Positions 24,731 through 33,095 of a stretch of DNA of 64,000 bases are shown in pieces. Position 1 is the first letter of the stretch, and every line of letters begins with the position of its first letter. This DNA is from Kribbella voronezhensis (lineage in GTDB: Bacteria > Actinomycetota > Actinomycetes > Propionibacteriales > Kribbellaceae): assembly GCF_004365175.1 (NCBI RefSeq), contig NZ_SOCE01000001.1:4967403-5031402 (forward strand), given 5' to 3'. The notes beneath the pieces are model-generated. The model had not been told where the DNA came from, did no database searches, and saw nothing but the letters and a program-made list of their open reading frames with translations. Made by a program: the position numbers and the translations under genes.

Positions 24731-25357
24731 ATGTCCGCGCTGCCGTCCCATCTCGAGCTGGTGCAGGGCGTCGTCCTGCCCAGGCCGGTCGGCGCCGACC
24801 CGGTCCTCGATTTCCTGAACACCCGCTCCGAGTGGGCCGGCCGAGGGCCCGCCCGGAGCGAATGGCTCACGTCGTACGAGGCGCTGGTGATCTGGAGCGG
24901 GTACGTCGGCCTGCTCTCCGACGCGAGCGTCTTCCGGCTGATCGAGCAAGCCGCCGTCAAACCCACCGACGCCGCCCGCCGGCTGGCCGCCGCCCGCGAG
25001 TTCCGCGCCGACCTGTACGACGTACTCACCGACTCGGCCGCGGCCGGCTCCTTCGACGCGGTCGCCCGCGTGATCGACAAAGCCGGCGCCCGCCGACGGC
25101 TCCTCGCAGTACCGGCCGACGGCGACGGATTCCGGGCCGCCTGGGAGCTGCCGGAAGACCTCGGCCTGCCGCTCGACCAGCTCGCACTCCTGGCGGCCGA
25201 CCTCCTCACTGGCCCGTCCCGCGACCATGTCCGCGCCTGCCCCGGCGACGCCTGCGGCTGGCTCTTCCTCGACCCCCGAGGCCGCCGCCGCTGGTGCTCC
25301 ATGTCCACCTGCGGCAACCGCGCCAAAGTCCGAGCCCACGCCGCGCGCACCAGGTAG
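24731..25357 (+). CDS. ABATE/CGNR zinc-finger protein, probable transcription factor
   Basis: A 208-residue protein. The N-terminal ABATE domain (PVGADPVLDFLNTRSEWAG) is followed by a C-terminal CGNR zinc finger, RACPGDACGWLFLDPRGRRR then WCSMSTCGNRAKVRAHAAR, with four Cys. CGNR proteins are thought to be stress-responsive DNA-binding regulators in actinobacteria. The start lies 4 bp after the SPFH stop, so it is probably the third gene of that operon and may regulate it. Confidence 0.9.
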   Translation: MSALPSHLELVQGVVLPRPVGADPVLDFLNTRSEWAGRGPARSEWLTSYEALVIWSGYVGLLSDASVFRLIEQAAVKPTDAARRLAAAREFRADLYDVLTDSAAAGSFDAVARVIDKAGARRRLLAVPADGDGFRAAWELPEDLGLPLDQLALLAADLLTGPSRDHVRACPGDACGWLFLDPRGRRRWCSMSTCGNRAKVRAHAARTR

Positions 25358-25362
25358 TACAT

Positions 25363-25429
25363 CCCCACGCACCTCCTGCGTCGGCGCTCCCGCCCACCCT
25401 GGGTTCGCAGCTCCTCCGTCGCGGCTCGA
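25363..25429. repeat. Dispersed intergenic repeat, copy A
   Basis: A 67-bp GC-rich element starting 6 bp past the CGNR stop. It contains CTCCTGCGTCGGCGCTCCCG and GCTCCTCCGTCGCGGCTCG, and closely matches the element at 42967-43033 and less closely the ones at 52634-52900. The rest of the gap (25430-25607) shows nothing recognisable. Confidence 0.7.
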
Positions 25430-25607
25430 TAACTGCGCGCCGGTTCGGTGCCGCGCCGACTTGGCGAGCTGGTCCGTCGTCGCGGGTGCTCCAGGAACAT
25501 TCCAGGCCCTCCGTCCTCGCCGCTGTCGTCGCGCACCCTGCCTCGCCGCTACTGCCCTCGCCCACCGTTCCTGACTGCTCAGCACCCACCTACTAGCGAC
25601 CCCTTAT

Positions 25608-25667
25608 GCAACCCTAGGTTGCGCATTCTCCGTCCTGTCTCTAGAGTCATGTGCAACCAATGGTTGC
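25608..25667 (+). promoter_or_regulatory. Promoter of the SDR gene flanked by two identical-arm operators
   Basis: GCAACC-N3-GGTTGC occurs at 25608-25622 and again at 25653-25667, centres 45 bp apart. Between them lie TTGCGC (25619-25624), a 17-bp spacer and TAGAGT (25642-25647). The first site covers the -35 and the second covers the start point. No regulator gene adjoins, so a distant repressor is likely. Confidence 0.75.
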
Positions 25668-25705
25668 TATTCGCAGCTAAAGCCGTCGCTTCTGGAGGGG
25701 TAAAT

Positions 25706-26515
25706 ATGAGCGGGTTGCTGAACGGTAAGAACGCCGTGATCTACGGCGGTGGAGGTGCGATCGGTGCCGCCGTCGCGCGGGTATTCGTTCGCGAAGGGGC
25801 GCGCGTCTTCATCGCCGGCCGGACGCAGGCGAAGCTGGATGCCGTGGCGCGCGACATCGCCGCGATGGGTGGCGCCGTGGAGACCGCGCAGGTCGACGTA
25901 CTCGATCAAGAGGCGGTGGAGAAGCACGCTGATGAGATCGCGGCGACAGCAGGCGGTATCGACATCGCGCTCAACGCGGTCAGTGTCATGCACGATCAAG
26001 GCACCTTGCTCGCGGATCTCTCGGTCGAGGAGTTCATGCGGCCGATCGACGGGTTTCTGCAGGGGTTGTTCATCACCAGCAAGGCGGTGGCGCGGCATAT
26101 GGGTGGCGAGCGTCCTGGTGTCATCCTGACGCTGTCCGAGCCGGGTTCGAAGCTCGCGGTCGGCGGCATCTTGGGCCACGGTGTGAGCGCGGCCGGCAAG
26201 GAAGCCTTCACCCGGCTTTTGGCCGCCGAGTTGGCGCCCAGCAACATCCGGGTGATCGGCATCCGACCGCACGCTGTGGTCGACGCACCGGCCGCGGGTT
26301 CCTACACCAAGGACCTCTTCAAGCCCTTGGCTGCAGGCGCCGGTCAGTCGGTCCAGGAACTGCTCGAGGACGGCAGCATGGCGCAGAGCACACTCCTCAA
26401 GCGGTTGCCGACGCTGTCCGAAGTCGCCGAGACCGCCGCCTTCCTGGCCTCGGACCGAGCCGGCTCCATCACCGGAACCATCACCAACCTCACCGCCGGC
26501 ACCCTGACCGACTGA
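25706..26515 (+). CDS. SDR-family NAD(P)-dependent oxidoreductase
   Basis: A 269-residue Rossmann enzyme. The nucleotide-binding loop is AVIYGGGGAIGAAVARVFVR, a variant of TGxxxGxG with three consecutive Gly before Ala. The strand VFIAGRTQAKLDAVARD favours NADP. The usual catalytic YxxxK is replaced by GHGVSAAGKEAFTRLLAAEL, so the Tyr appears missing and activity may differ from standard SDRs. GGAGGGG precedes ATG 25706. The promoter lies between two identical operators. The substrate is unknown. Confidence 0.87.
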   Translation: MSGLLNGKNAVIYGGGGAIGAAVARVFVREGARVFIAGRTQAKLDAVARDIAAMGGAVETAQVDVLDQEAVEKHADEIAATAGGIDIALNAVSVMHDQGTLLADLSVEEFMRPIDGFLQGLFITSKAVARHMGGERPGVILTLSEPGSKLAVGGILGHGVSAAGKEAFTRLLAAELAPSNIRVIGIRPHAVVDAPAAGSYTKDLFKPLAAGAGQSVQELLEDGSMAQSTLLKRLPTLSEVAETAAFLASDRAGSITGTITNLTAGTLTD

Positions 26516-26534
26516 CCCGCGAGTCCGCTGAGTT

Positions 26535-27269
26535 CTAGTTGAACACTGACGGGTCTACCAGGAGCCAGGTTTGGTGGGCTCGGGCGAGGATTCGGCCGTC
26601 GGCGTCGTAGAGGGTGGTGGCGGTGTGGGTCTTGCGGCCGTCTTCGGTGAGGAGGCGGCCCATGACGACGCAGGGCTCGCCGGCGGGTGGGCGGGCGTCG
26701 ATGCAGGCGGTCATCTGGCCGAGGACCGACGGGCGGCCGTCGAGGTCGATCGTCCAGCCGCCGGGGCAGTCCAGGGCGGCCCAGAGGTAGACGGGGTCGA
26801 CCAGGCCGTCCTCGCCGGCCAGGTCGGCGGCGGGATGCCAGGTGCAGGCGGTTCGGCCGTCGCCGAGCGGGCCGGGGCGCAGTTGCAGGCCTTCGGTGTT
26901 CTCCGGCCCGCAGGCGAAGCACCCCGGAAACGGGTGGTTGGAAAGACCCCGGTACGACGATTCCGCCGCGCGCGCCTCGTCGGGGCCGACCGGGTCGATC
27001 GCCGCGTCGGTCAGGTTTGCCGCGTCGACAGCGAGCGCTTCAGCGACCACGGCGTCGCCATTGGTCAGCCGGGCCGTGTCCGCGTCGACAGTGAGCTCGA
27101 GGTCGAGCCGCAGTGGAGGCGGCACCATCAGGCGCACCCGGGGAACCGTTCCGTCGGCGGCAACCCGGGCGAGCGCCGTACCGACTGTTCCTGCGACGTA
27201 GCCGCCGTTGCCCGAGTGGGCCGGGCCACGGAACCGCGGCGCGATCCGCACCACCTCACGCGTCGTCAT
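26535..27269 (-). CDS. Hotdog-fold thioesterase-like protein
   Basis: A 244-residue protein with two hotdog halves. The N-terminal half carries GPAHSGNGGYVAGTVGTALA. The linker NHPFPGCFACGPENTEGLQL is a signature of an actinobacterial thioesterase-like family. The second half has GWTIDLDGRPSVLGQMTACI. ATG 27269 (MTTREVVR) is chosen. It is convergent with the SDR gene, 19 bp apart. It probably acts on acyl-CoA thioesters; the substrate is unknown. Confidence 0.82.
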   Translation of the reverse strand: MTTREVVRIAPRFRGPAHSGNGGYVAGTVGTALARVAADGTVPRVRLMVPPPLRLDLELTVDADTARLTNGDAVVAEALAVDAANLTDAAIDPVGPDEARAAESSYRGLSNHPFPGCFACGPENTEGLQLRPGPLGDGRTACTWHPAADLAGEDGLVDPVYLWAALDCPGGWTIDLDGRPSVLGQMTACIDARPPAGEPCVVMGRLLTEDGRKTHTATTLYDADGRILARAHQTWLLVDPSVFN

Positions 27270-27435
27270 GCCGAGAAACCCTAGCCGCGCTGCTCTTCCG
27301 GGCCCCGCCGGGGGAGTGCTCGCCACCACTTCGGAGCGGTCGGCCGGTCAGATGTGGCATCGATTCCGGCCGGGAGCACGGGGAAACCCTCGTTTCCCGA
27401 GGATCTTTGCAGATTTACTGCCCTGACCACTCTCA

Positions 27436-27453
27436 TTCAAACGTCCGTTTGAA
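27436..27453. promoter_or_regulatory. TetR operator in the promoter of the second tetR gene
   Basis: TTCAAACGTCCGTTTGAA is a perfect inverted repeat with 8-bp arms and a 2-bp centre, 77 bp upstream of the tetR start at 27531. The TCAAACG half-site is common among TetR regulators, so autoregulation is likely. Confidence 0.78.
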
Positions 27454-27530
27454 CTATGCTGACTGCAGGCTACGGCGCGTGAGCAGGTGGGGTGCCTGAG
27501 CGAGCAGTGGCCGGGGGGAAGGAGAACTCT

Positions 27531-28163
27531 GTGGAAACACCCGTGGAATCGACCCGGGAAAGACTGCTCAACGTCGCCGAGCAGAGGTTCGGCGAGGGGG
27601 GTTACGAAGGAACCTCGCTGCGCGCGATCACCGTCGCCGCGGCCGCCAATATCGCCGCGGTGAACTATCACTTCGGCTCGAAGGAGGCGCTGCTCAGGGC
27701 CGCCGTGGCGCGCGCGATGGCGCCGGTGAACACCGAGCGCCGGCGCCGGCTGGACCAGTTGGAGGCGAAGGGCCGGCCGACCGCCGAGCAGTTGATCCGC
27801 GCGTTCGTCGAGCCGGGACTGGATCTCGTACTGCGTCGCGGCGAGCGCGGGCCGGTGGTGGCGAGGTTCATCGGCCGGATCGCGTTCGACCCGAGTCAGC
27901 GGATCCGCGAGTTGTACGCCGCCGAGTCGGACCCGGTCGAAGCCAGGTACCTCGCGGCGTTGCAGGCGGCGTTGCCGAGGGCCGCGCCGGAGTCGGTCGC
28001 GTTCGGGTACGTGAACATGCTCGGGTTGCTCGCACTGCACCAGTCGCAGGCACTCACCCGCCCGCCGGGTGAGCCGGCCGAACCCAACGACGATCCCGGC
28101 AAGCTGGCCGAGAACCTGATCGCCTTCCTGGTCGCCGCCTTCGACCGCGGGCTGCGCGCCTGA
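27531..28163 (+). CDS. TetR-family transcriptional regulator
   Basis: A 210-residue regulator. The helix-turn-helix covers residues about 6-52 (TRERLLNVAEQRFGEGGYEG, then LRAITVAAAANIAAVNYHFG). The C-terminal domain (FVEPGLDLVLRRGERGPVVA, YVNMLGLLALHQSQALTRPP) resembles the CerR-type TetR_C group. GTG 27531 has a strong GGAAGGAGA site. It stands alone; the adjoining hotdog gene diverges, so it may also be a target. Confidence 0.92.
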   Translation: METPVESTRERLLNVAEQRFGEGGYEGTSLRAITVAAAANIAAVNYHFGSKEALLRAAVARAMAPVNTERRRRLDQLEAKGRPTAEQLIRAFVEPGLDLVLRRGERGPVVARFIGRIAFDPSQRIRELYAAESDPVEARYLAALQAALPRAAPESVAFGYVNMLGLLALHQSQALTRPPGEPAEPNDDPGKLAENLIAFLVAAFDRGLRA

Positions 28164-28301
28164 CGCAAACGGTCGACGCGGCCGCGAACCGTGCACGAAG
28201 ACGCTCGAACGACCCCGATTCAGCCAGCCGCCGCGTTCATGGTGTCCAGAAAATGCTCACGGATGTTCGAACCGCTGGGTAACGCTGCATAATGGCACTC
28301 C

Positions 28302-29264
28302 GTGGACCCCTGTGAAGTCGTGGTTGCCGTCGATCTCGGTGGAACCCGGATGAAGTGCGGCCTGGTCGCCGCCGACGGTGCCGTGCTGCACCGCGAGACC
28401 AGGCCGACGCCCCGGGTTGTGGTTGACGCACGAGGCGGGGGTCGCGCCGTGCTCGAAGCCCTGCTCGAAACCGTCGTCGAACTCGGCCAGAAGGCGGCCG
28501 CCGACGGCCATCGGGTCCGAGCCGTCGGCGTCGTGGTGCCCGGCATCATCAACGCCGAAAGCGGCATCGTCAGCGCGGAGAACCTGGCCTGGGCCGGTAC
28601 GCCGGTGCTCGCCGAACTCAAGGCCGCCATCGGCGACCAGCACGTCATCCTGGCGCACGACGTTCGCGCCGGCGGCTACGCCGAGCTCCGCCAAGGCGCC
28701 CTGATCGGCACCACGAACTCGCTGTTCCTCCCGCTCGGCACCGGGATCGCCGCGGCCATGGTCGTCGACGGCTCACTGGTCAGCGGCGACGGGTACGCCG
28801 GCGAGCTCGGCCACACCCGGTTCGTCAACGGTGAGGCCGCCGAACTCTGCGCCTGCGGCCAGTGGGGCTGCCTCGAGACGGTCGCCTCCGCCGCCGCCCT
28901 GGCCAGACGGTACGGCGTACGCAGCGGCCGCGTCGTCGACGGCGCCCGTGAGGTCCTCGAACTGCTCGCGCAGGGCGATCCGGATGCCGAGGCCGTGTGG
29001 AAGGAAGCGCTGGCCGCTCTCGTCGACGCCCTCGTCATGTACACGACGCTGGTCGCGCCGACCCGGATCGCGATCGGCGGTGGCCTGGTCGGAGCCGGTG
29101 AGACCCTGCTGGCACCGCTGCGCGAAGGAGTCGCCGCGCGGCTCACCTTCCAGCGCAAGCCGGAGATCGTCGCCGCTGTTCTCGGCGAAGAGGCCGGCTG
29201 CCTGGGCGCCGCCTTGATGGCGTGGGACAGCATCACCGACGAGAGCGGAGAGCAGACGGTATGA
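28302..29264 (+). CDS. ROK-family sugar kinase
   Basis: A 320-residue kinase, probably phosphorylating an N-acetylhexosamine as the first step of the operon. It shows the ATP-binding AVDLGGTRMKCGLVAADG, the catalytic Asp in LAHDVRAGGYAELRQG, LGTGIAAAMVVDG, and the ROK zinc motif CACGQWGCLE after GELGHTRF. GTG 28302 has CATAAT at 28288-28293, 8 bp upstream, and no ribosome site, so it looks leaderless. It overlaps nagA by 4 bp (ATGA). Confidence 0.92.
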   Translation: MDPCEVVVAVDLGGTRMKCGLVAADGAVLHRETRPTPRVVVDARGGGRAVLEALLETVVELGQKAAADGHRVRAVGVVVPGIINAESGIVSAENLAWAGTPVLAELKAAIGDQHVILAHDVRAGGYAELRQGALIGTTNSLFLPLGTGIAAAMVVDGSLVSGDGYAGELGHTRFVNGEAAELCACGQWGCLETVASAAALARRYGVRSGRVVDGAREVLELLAQGDPDAEAVWKEALAALVDALVMYTTLVAPTRIAIGGGLVGAGETLLAPLREGVAARLTFQRKPEIVAAVLGEEAGCLGAALMAWDSITDESGEQTV

Positions 29265-30391
29265 CGACGTATCGCGTGGCGCGCCTGGTCACGCCCGACG
29301 ACGTACTGGAGAACGCCTGGATCCAGGTGGTCGACAGTGACATCCTCGCGTTCGGGCGCCGCTCGGACGGGATGCCGGCCGACGGGCTGCGCCCCGAGGA
29401 CCTCGGCGACGTCACGGTGGTGCCTGGTTTCGTCGACATCCACACCCACGGCGGCGGCGGTTCGACGTACTCGACGACCGATCCCGAGGAGGCCCGCAAG
29501 GTCGCGGCCTTCCATGCCAGGCACGGCACCACGACGACGATGGCGAGCCTGGTCACCGCACCGCTCGACGACATCGTCGAGCAGACCGCCTGTCTGGCCG
29601 ACCTGGTCACCGACGGCGTGATCGCCGGCGTCCACCTCGAAGGCCCGTTCCTGTCGGAGGCCCGGTGCGGTGCTCATGAGCCGACCCTGCTGCGCGATCC
29701 GGTCGAGGGTGACGTCGCGAAGGTGCTCAGCGATGCCGTCAAGATGGTGACGATCGCGCCGGAGCTGCCGAGCGGCCTGGACGCGATCCGCCAGGTCGTC
29801 GACGCCGGAGTGGTCGCGGCGCTCGGGCACACGGACGCGACGTACGAGCAGATGATCGCCGGGGCGGATGCCGGTGCGACCGTGGCGACCCACCTTTTCA
29901 ACGGGATGCGGCCGTTCCATCACCGCGACCCGGGTCCGGTCGGCGCCGCCCTGAACGATCCGCGGCTGCTGCTCGAGGTCATCAACGACGGCATGCACCT
30001 GGATCCGCAGGTGGTCCGGGTCGCGCTGGCCGCGGCCGGGGTCAACCGGATCGCGCTCATCACCGACGCGATGGTGGCGACCGGGATGCCGAACGGGCGG
30101 TACATGCTCGGCAGTCTCGAGGTCGACGTGAAGGACGGGCTGGCAACGCTTGCCCACGGCACCCATTCGATCGCCGGCAGCACCTTGACGATGGACGTCG
30201 CGTTCGCCAACGCGGTCAAGGCCGGCACGTCCTTGGTCGACGCTTCCCGGATGGCGTCGACAACGCCGGCCCAGACGTTCGGCTGGTACGACGTGGGTGG
30301 GATCGAGACCGGCAAACGAGCCGATCTGGTCGTCCTGGACGAGGAGTACGCCGTCCGCAAGGTGATGCGGGCCGGCGCGTGGCTGGACTGA
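29261..30391 (+). CDS. nagA: N-acetylglucosamine-6-phosphate (or GalNAc-6-P) deacetylase
   Basis: A 376-residue amidohydrolase. Metal and catalytic motifs are in order: DIHTHGGGG, GVHLEGPFLSEARCGAHEP, ALGHTDATYEQMI, THLFNGMRPFHHRDPG, and the catalytic Asp in RIALITDAMVATG. It removes acetate from the kinase product, giving hexosamine-6-phosphate. Translation is coupled to the kinase by ATGA and to the PfkB gene by a 13-bp overlap. GlcNAc versus GalNAc specificity cannot be read from sequence; the downstream genes favour the galactosamine/tagatose route. Confidence 0.93.
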   Translation: MTTYRVARLVTPDDVLENAWIQVVDSDILAFGRRSDGMPADGLRPEDLGDVTVVPGFVDIHTHGGGGSTYSTTDPEEARKVAAFHARHGTTTTMASLVTAPLDDIVEQTACLADLVTDGVIAGVHLEGPFLSEARCGAHEPTLLRDPVEGDVAKVLSDAVKMVTIAPELPSGLDAIRQVVDAGVVAALGHTDATYEQMIAGADAGATVATHLFNGMRPFHHRDPGPVGAALNDPRLLLEVINDGMHLDPQVVRVALAAAGVNRIALITDAMVATGMPNGRYMLGSLEVDVKDGLATLAHGTHSIAGSTLTMDVAFANAVKAGTSLVDASRMASTTPAQTFGWYDVGGIETGKRADLVVLDEEYAVRKVMRAGAWLD

Positions 30392-31302
30392 TCGGGACCG
30401 TCACCCTCAACCTGGCCCTCGACGTCACGTACGGCGTCGACGAACTCGTGGTGGGTGGCAGCCACCGGGTGACCGACATCAGACAGCGCGCCGGCGGCAA
30501 GGGCGTCAATGTGGCAAGGGTTGCGGCGACCCTCGGCCATCAGGTGCTCGCCCTCGGCTTCGTCGGCGGCGTCACCGGTGAGCTCGTCGCGGAAGAGCTG
30601 TTCGATGCGGGTCTGACCGCGCTGCTCACACCGATCAGAGGCGAAACCCGGCGAACTGTTGCCATCGTCAACGGTCAGGACGGCGACGCGACGATCTTCA
30701 ACGAAGCAGGGCCGTCGGTGTCGGAAGACGAATGGCGTGCCTTCCACGACCGGATGCCGTGGGCCAGGCTCGGCGTACTGGCCTGTTCGGGAAGTCTGCC
30801 ACCAGGGCTTCCTGTCGATGCCTATGCCGAACTGGCCGTCCGGGCCCGGCATCACGATGTGCTCACCGTGATCGACGCCGGTGGGGAAGCGCTCGTCGCC
30901 GCGGCGAAGGCGGGCGCCGTCGTACGCGCCAACGCGGCCGAGCTCCGCGAAGCCCTGGGCAATGACATTTCGGTCGAAGAGGGCGCAAGGCAACTGGTTG
31001 TCACCGGCGCGACGGCCGCTGTCATCACCGACGGCTCGCGCGGAATGGTTGCCGCTAGCAAGAGTGGTGCGTGGCGCGCGTTGCCGGTCGAACGCGTGGC
31101 GGGCAACCCGACCGGCGCCGGAGATGCCTGTACTGCGGTGGTCGCGGCCGCCGTCGCCGAATCACCCGAGCCCGATTGGGCCGTAGTACTCAAGTCAGCC
31201 GTGGCTGCTTCGGCCGCGGCCGTACTGACGCCGGTTGCCGGGGACATCGACCTGGCGGCGTACCAGCGGTGGCAGCCGCAGGTCGCCGTCCAGAGTCTTT
31301 AG
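30379..31302 (+). CDS. PfkB-family 1-phosphofructokinase / tagatose-6-phosphate kinase
   Basis: A 307-residue ribokinase-fold enzyme. N-terminal GTVTLNLALDVTYGVDELVV, the sugar-binding motif RAGGKGVNVARVAATLG, and C-terminal NPTGAGDACTAVVAAAVAES, where the Asp is the catalytic base. LacC/FruK-type kinases phosphorylate tagatose-6-P or fructose-1-P. Its place between NagA and a class II aldolase favours making a ketose-1,6-bisphosphate. GTG 30379 lies inside the end of nagA. LacC versus FruK cannot be separated by eye. Confidence 0.9.
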   Translation: MAGLIGTVTLNLALDVTYGVDELVVGGSHRVTDIRQRAGGKGVNVARVAATLGHQVLALGFVGGVTGELVAEELFDAGLTALLTPIRGETRRTVAIVNGQDGDATIFNEAGPSVSEDEWRAFHDRMPWARLGVLACSGSLPPGLPVDAYAELAVRARHHDVLTVIDAGGEALVAAAKAGAVVRANAAELREALGNDISVEEGARQLVVTGATAAVITDGSRGMVAASKSGAWRALPVERVAGNPTGAGDACTAVVAAAVAESPEPDWAVVLKSAVAASAAAVLTPVAGDIDLAAYQRWQPQVAVQSL

Positions 31303-31319
31303 ACGAAGAGGAGTTCGAG

Positions 31320-32156
31320 ATGCCGTTGGTTTCCGGAGCCGAGGTCGTGCTGGGTGCCGCCAAGGCGGGCAAGGGGGTCGGCGCGTTCAACGTGATCCAG
31401 TTGGAGCACGCGACCGCGTTGATCGCCGGTGCCGAGCAGGTCGGTGCGCCGGTCATCCTGCAGATCAGCGAGAACGCGGTGAAGTACCACGGCGCGCTCA
31501 AGCCGATCGGCGTCGCCACGCTCGCCGCGGCCTCCGCCTCGACGGTGCCGGTCGTGGTGCACCTCGATCACGCGATGGATCGCGACCTGGTCACCGAGGC
31601 CGTCTCGCTCGGCTTCACGTCGGTGATGTTCGACGCCTCGAAACTCGAGTACGCCGACAATGTCGCCGCGACCACCGAGGTGACCAAGTTCTGCCACGAC
31701 CACGGCGTCTTCGTCGAGGCGGAGATCGGTGAGGTCGGCGGCAAGGACGGCGTGCACGCACCGGGCGCGCGGACCCGGCCGGACGAGGCGCTCGCTTTCG
31801 CCGAGGCGACCGGCGTCGACGCGCTCGCAGTTGCCGTCGGCTCGTCCCACGCGATGACCGAGCGGACGGCCGAGCTCGACTTCGCGTTGATCGCCGAGTT
31901 GCGGGCCGCCGTACCGGTTCCGCTGGTGCTGCACGGGTCGTCCGGCGTCGCGGACGCGGACCTGACCCGCGCCGTCGAGGCGGGCATGACGAAGGTCAAC
32001 ATCGCCACCCACCTCAACAACGTCTTCACCGCCTCCGTCCGCGAGACCCTCGCCGCCAACCCGGCCCTCGTGGACACCCGCAGGTACCTCGGCCCGGCCC
32101 GTACGGCGGTCGCCGCCGAGGTGGCCCGCCTCCTGACGATCCTGAAGGCGGTCTGA
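31320..32156 (+). CDS. Class II fructose/tagatose-bisphosphate aldolase
   Basis: A 278-residue zinc aldolase that splits a ketose bisphosphate to DHAP and glyceraldehyde-3-phosphate. Catalytic Asp83 and zinc ligand His84 are in HLDHAMD, further zinc ligands are His177 (VGSSHAMT) and His205 (VLHGSSG), and the C-terminal KVNIATHLN binds phosphate. The short length resembles AgaY/GatY/KbaY rather than housekeeping FbaA of about 340 residues. GAGGAG lies 8 bp upstream of ATG 31320. It is the last gene of the four-gene operon. Confidence 0.93.
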   Translation: MPLVSGAEVVLGAAKAGKGVGAFNVIQLEHATALIAGAEQVGAPVILQISENAVKYHGALKPIGVATLAAASASTVPVVVHLDHAMDRDLVTEAVSLGFTSVMFDASKLEYADNVAATTEVTKFCHDHGVFVEAEIGEVGGKDGVHAPGARTRPDEALAFAEATGVDALAVAVGSSHAMTERTAELDFALIAELRAAVPVPLVLHGSSGVADADLTRAVEAGMTKVNIATHLNNVFTASVRETLAANPALVDTRRYLGPARTAVAAEVARLLTILKAV

Positions 32157-32174
32157 AGCAGTCGGAGTCCCCGC

Positions 32175-32465
32175 CTAGAGGGAAGCGCTGCCGCGGGTCC
32201 AGCCGCGGCGGAGTTCTTCGTGGGCGACCTGGACGCGCTCCCGGGCCGCCGGGTCGGGCACTTCGAAGTCGTCGAGCAGCCGACGGAGCGCCAGCTCGAG
32301 CGCGGCGACCACGGCCTGCTCCTCGGTGACCGGTGATTCGCAGATCCCGGCGACTCCCTCGGCGAGAGCGGCCAGCGCCGTCACCTCCTGCGGGCTGAGC
32401 TGGAGCCGGATCTCGGTTCGTGCTTCCACCTGCGCCTCCTCGGCATTGGTAGAGTCATCGTGCAA
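32175..32465 (-). CDS. Small hypothetical protein, predicted helical
   Basis: A 96-residue acidic protein, from TTG 32465 or from GTG 32430 (VEARTEIRLQ). Motif-like stretches are LQLSPQEVTALAALAEGVAG and EEQAVVAALELALRRLLDDF. It diverges from a tetR gene, and the TetR-type palindrome at 32466-32483 directly abuts its TTG, so it may share that regulation. No family is recognised and the start is uncertain. Confidence 0.55.
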   Translation of the reverse strand: MHDDSTNAEEAQVEARTEIRLQLSPQEVTALAALAEGVAGICESPVTEEQAVVAALELALRRLLDDFEVPDPAARERVQVAHEELRRGWTRGSASL

Positions 32466-32483
32466 TGCAACGGGTATGTTTCA
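32466..32483. promoter_or_regulatory. TetR operator 1 (autoregulatory)
   Basis: TGCAACGGGTATGTTTCA, an imperfect palindrome, is the reverse complement of the site at 33078-33095 with two substitutions within the 18 bp. It lies 31 bp upstream of the tetR start at 32514 and abuts the divergent small gene. Confidence 0.72.
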
Positions 32484-32513
32484 CAAGGGGGCTGGCGTGA
32501 GGAGCTCGGCGCG

Positions 32514-33071
32514 ATGACGGTCACGGTCGACGAGACGCTGCGGGAAGCGACGGTCGCGGTGCTGGCCAAGCACGGCTGGGACGGCGTCACGCTGGAACGG
32601 GTGGCCGAGCAGGTCGGCCGGTCCAGGGTCACGTTGTGGCGCCAAGGTCTCACCGTCGAGGCATTGCTCAACTCGCTGCTCGACGCCCTGGCCAGCGATT
32701 ACCGCGACGCGATGTGGCCGGTGCTGACGGCGACCGGGACCGGCCGGCAGGGCCTGGTCAACACGCTGAACGCCTTGTTCGAAGTACAGGATCGTCATCT
32801 GCCGTTGATGATGTCGTCGGATCTCATCTTCCACCGGGAGCAGGAACGCAACGGCTCGGTGATCTACCTGGAGCCGTTCGAACGGTTCCTGCGCGAAGGC
32901 GCGGAAGACGGCTCGCTGCACCCGCGCGGCCGGATCGACGACGTCGCCGAGATCGTGATGGTGAGTGCCGCGATGACGTACGTGCACATGCGCGGTCGCC
33001 ACCACTGGTCCAAGTCCCGGGCCCGCCGGCTGACCCTCGACCTGATCCTCCGCGGACTGGTCGAGCCTTGA
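32514..33071 (+). CDS. TetR-family regulator of the HIT/permease genes
   Basis: A 185-residue regulator. The helix-turn-helix is in residues about 5-50 (LREATVAVLAKHGWDGVTLE, RVAEQVGRSRVTLWRQGLTV). The C-terminal domain contains QDRHLPLMMSSDLIFHREQE and EIVMVSAAMTYVHMRGRHHW. ATG 32514 has GAGGAG about 9 bp upstream. Matching palindromes before its own gene and before the HIT gene 84 bp downstream point to a local regulon. Confidence 0.9.
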   Translation: MTVTVDETLREATVAVLAKHGWDGVTLERVAEQVGRSRVTLWRQGLTVEALLNSLLDALASDYRDAMWPVLTATGTGRQGLVNTLNALFEVQDRHLPLMMSSDLIFHREQERNGSVIYLEPFERFLREGAEDGSLHPRGRIDDVAEIVMVSAAMTYVHMRGRHHWSKSRARRLTLDLILRGLVEP

Positions 33072-33077
33072 TGCTCA

Positions 33078-33095
33078 TGCAACATACCTGTTGCA
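33078..33095. promoter_or_regulatory. TetR operator 2 (HIT/permease operon)
   Basis: TGCAACATACCTGTTGCA, a perfect inverted repeat with 7-bp arms around TACC. It is the same motif as operator 1. It lies 60 bp upstream of the HIT gene start at 33155, with another half-site GTGCAAC at 33100-33106. Confidence 0.8.
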
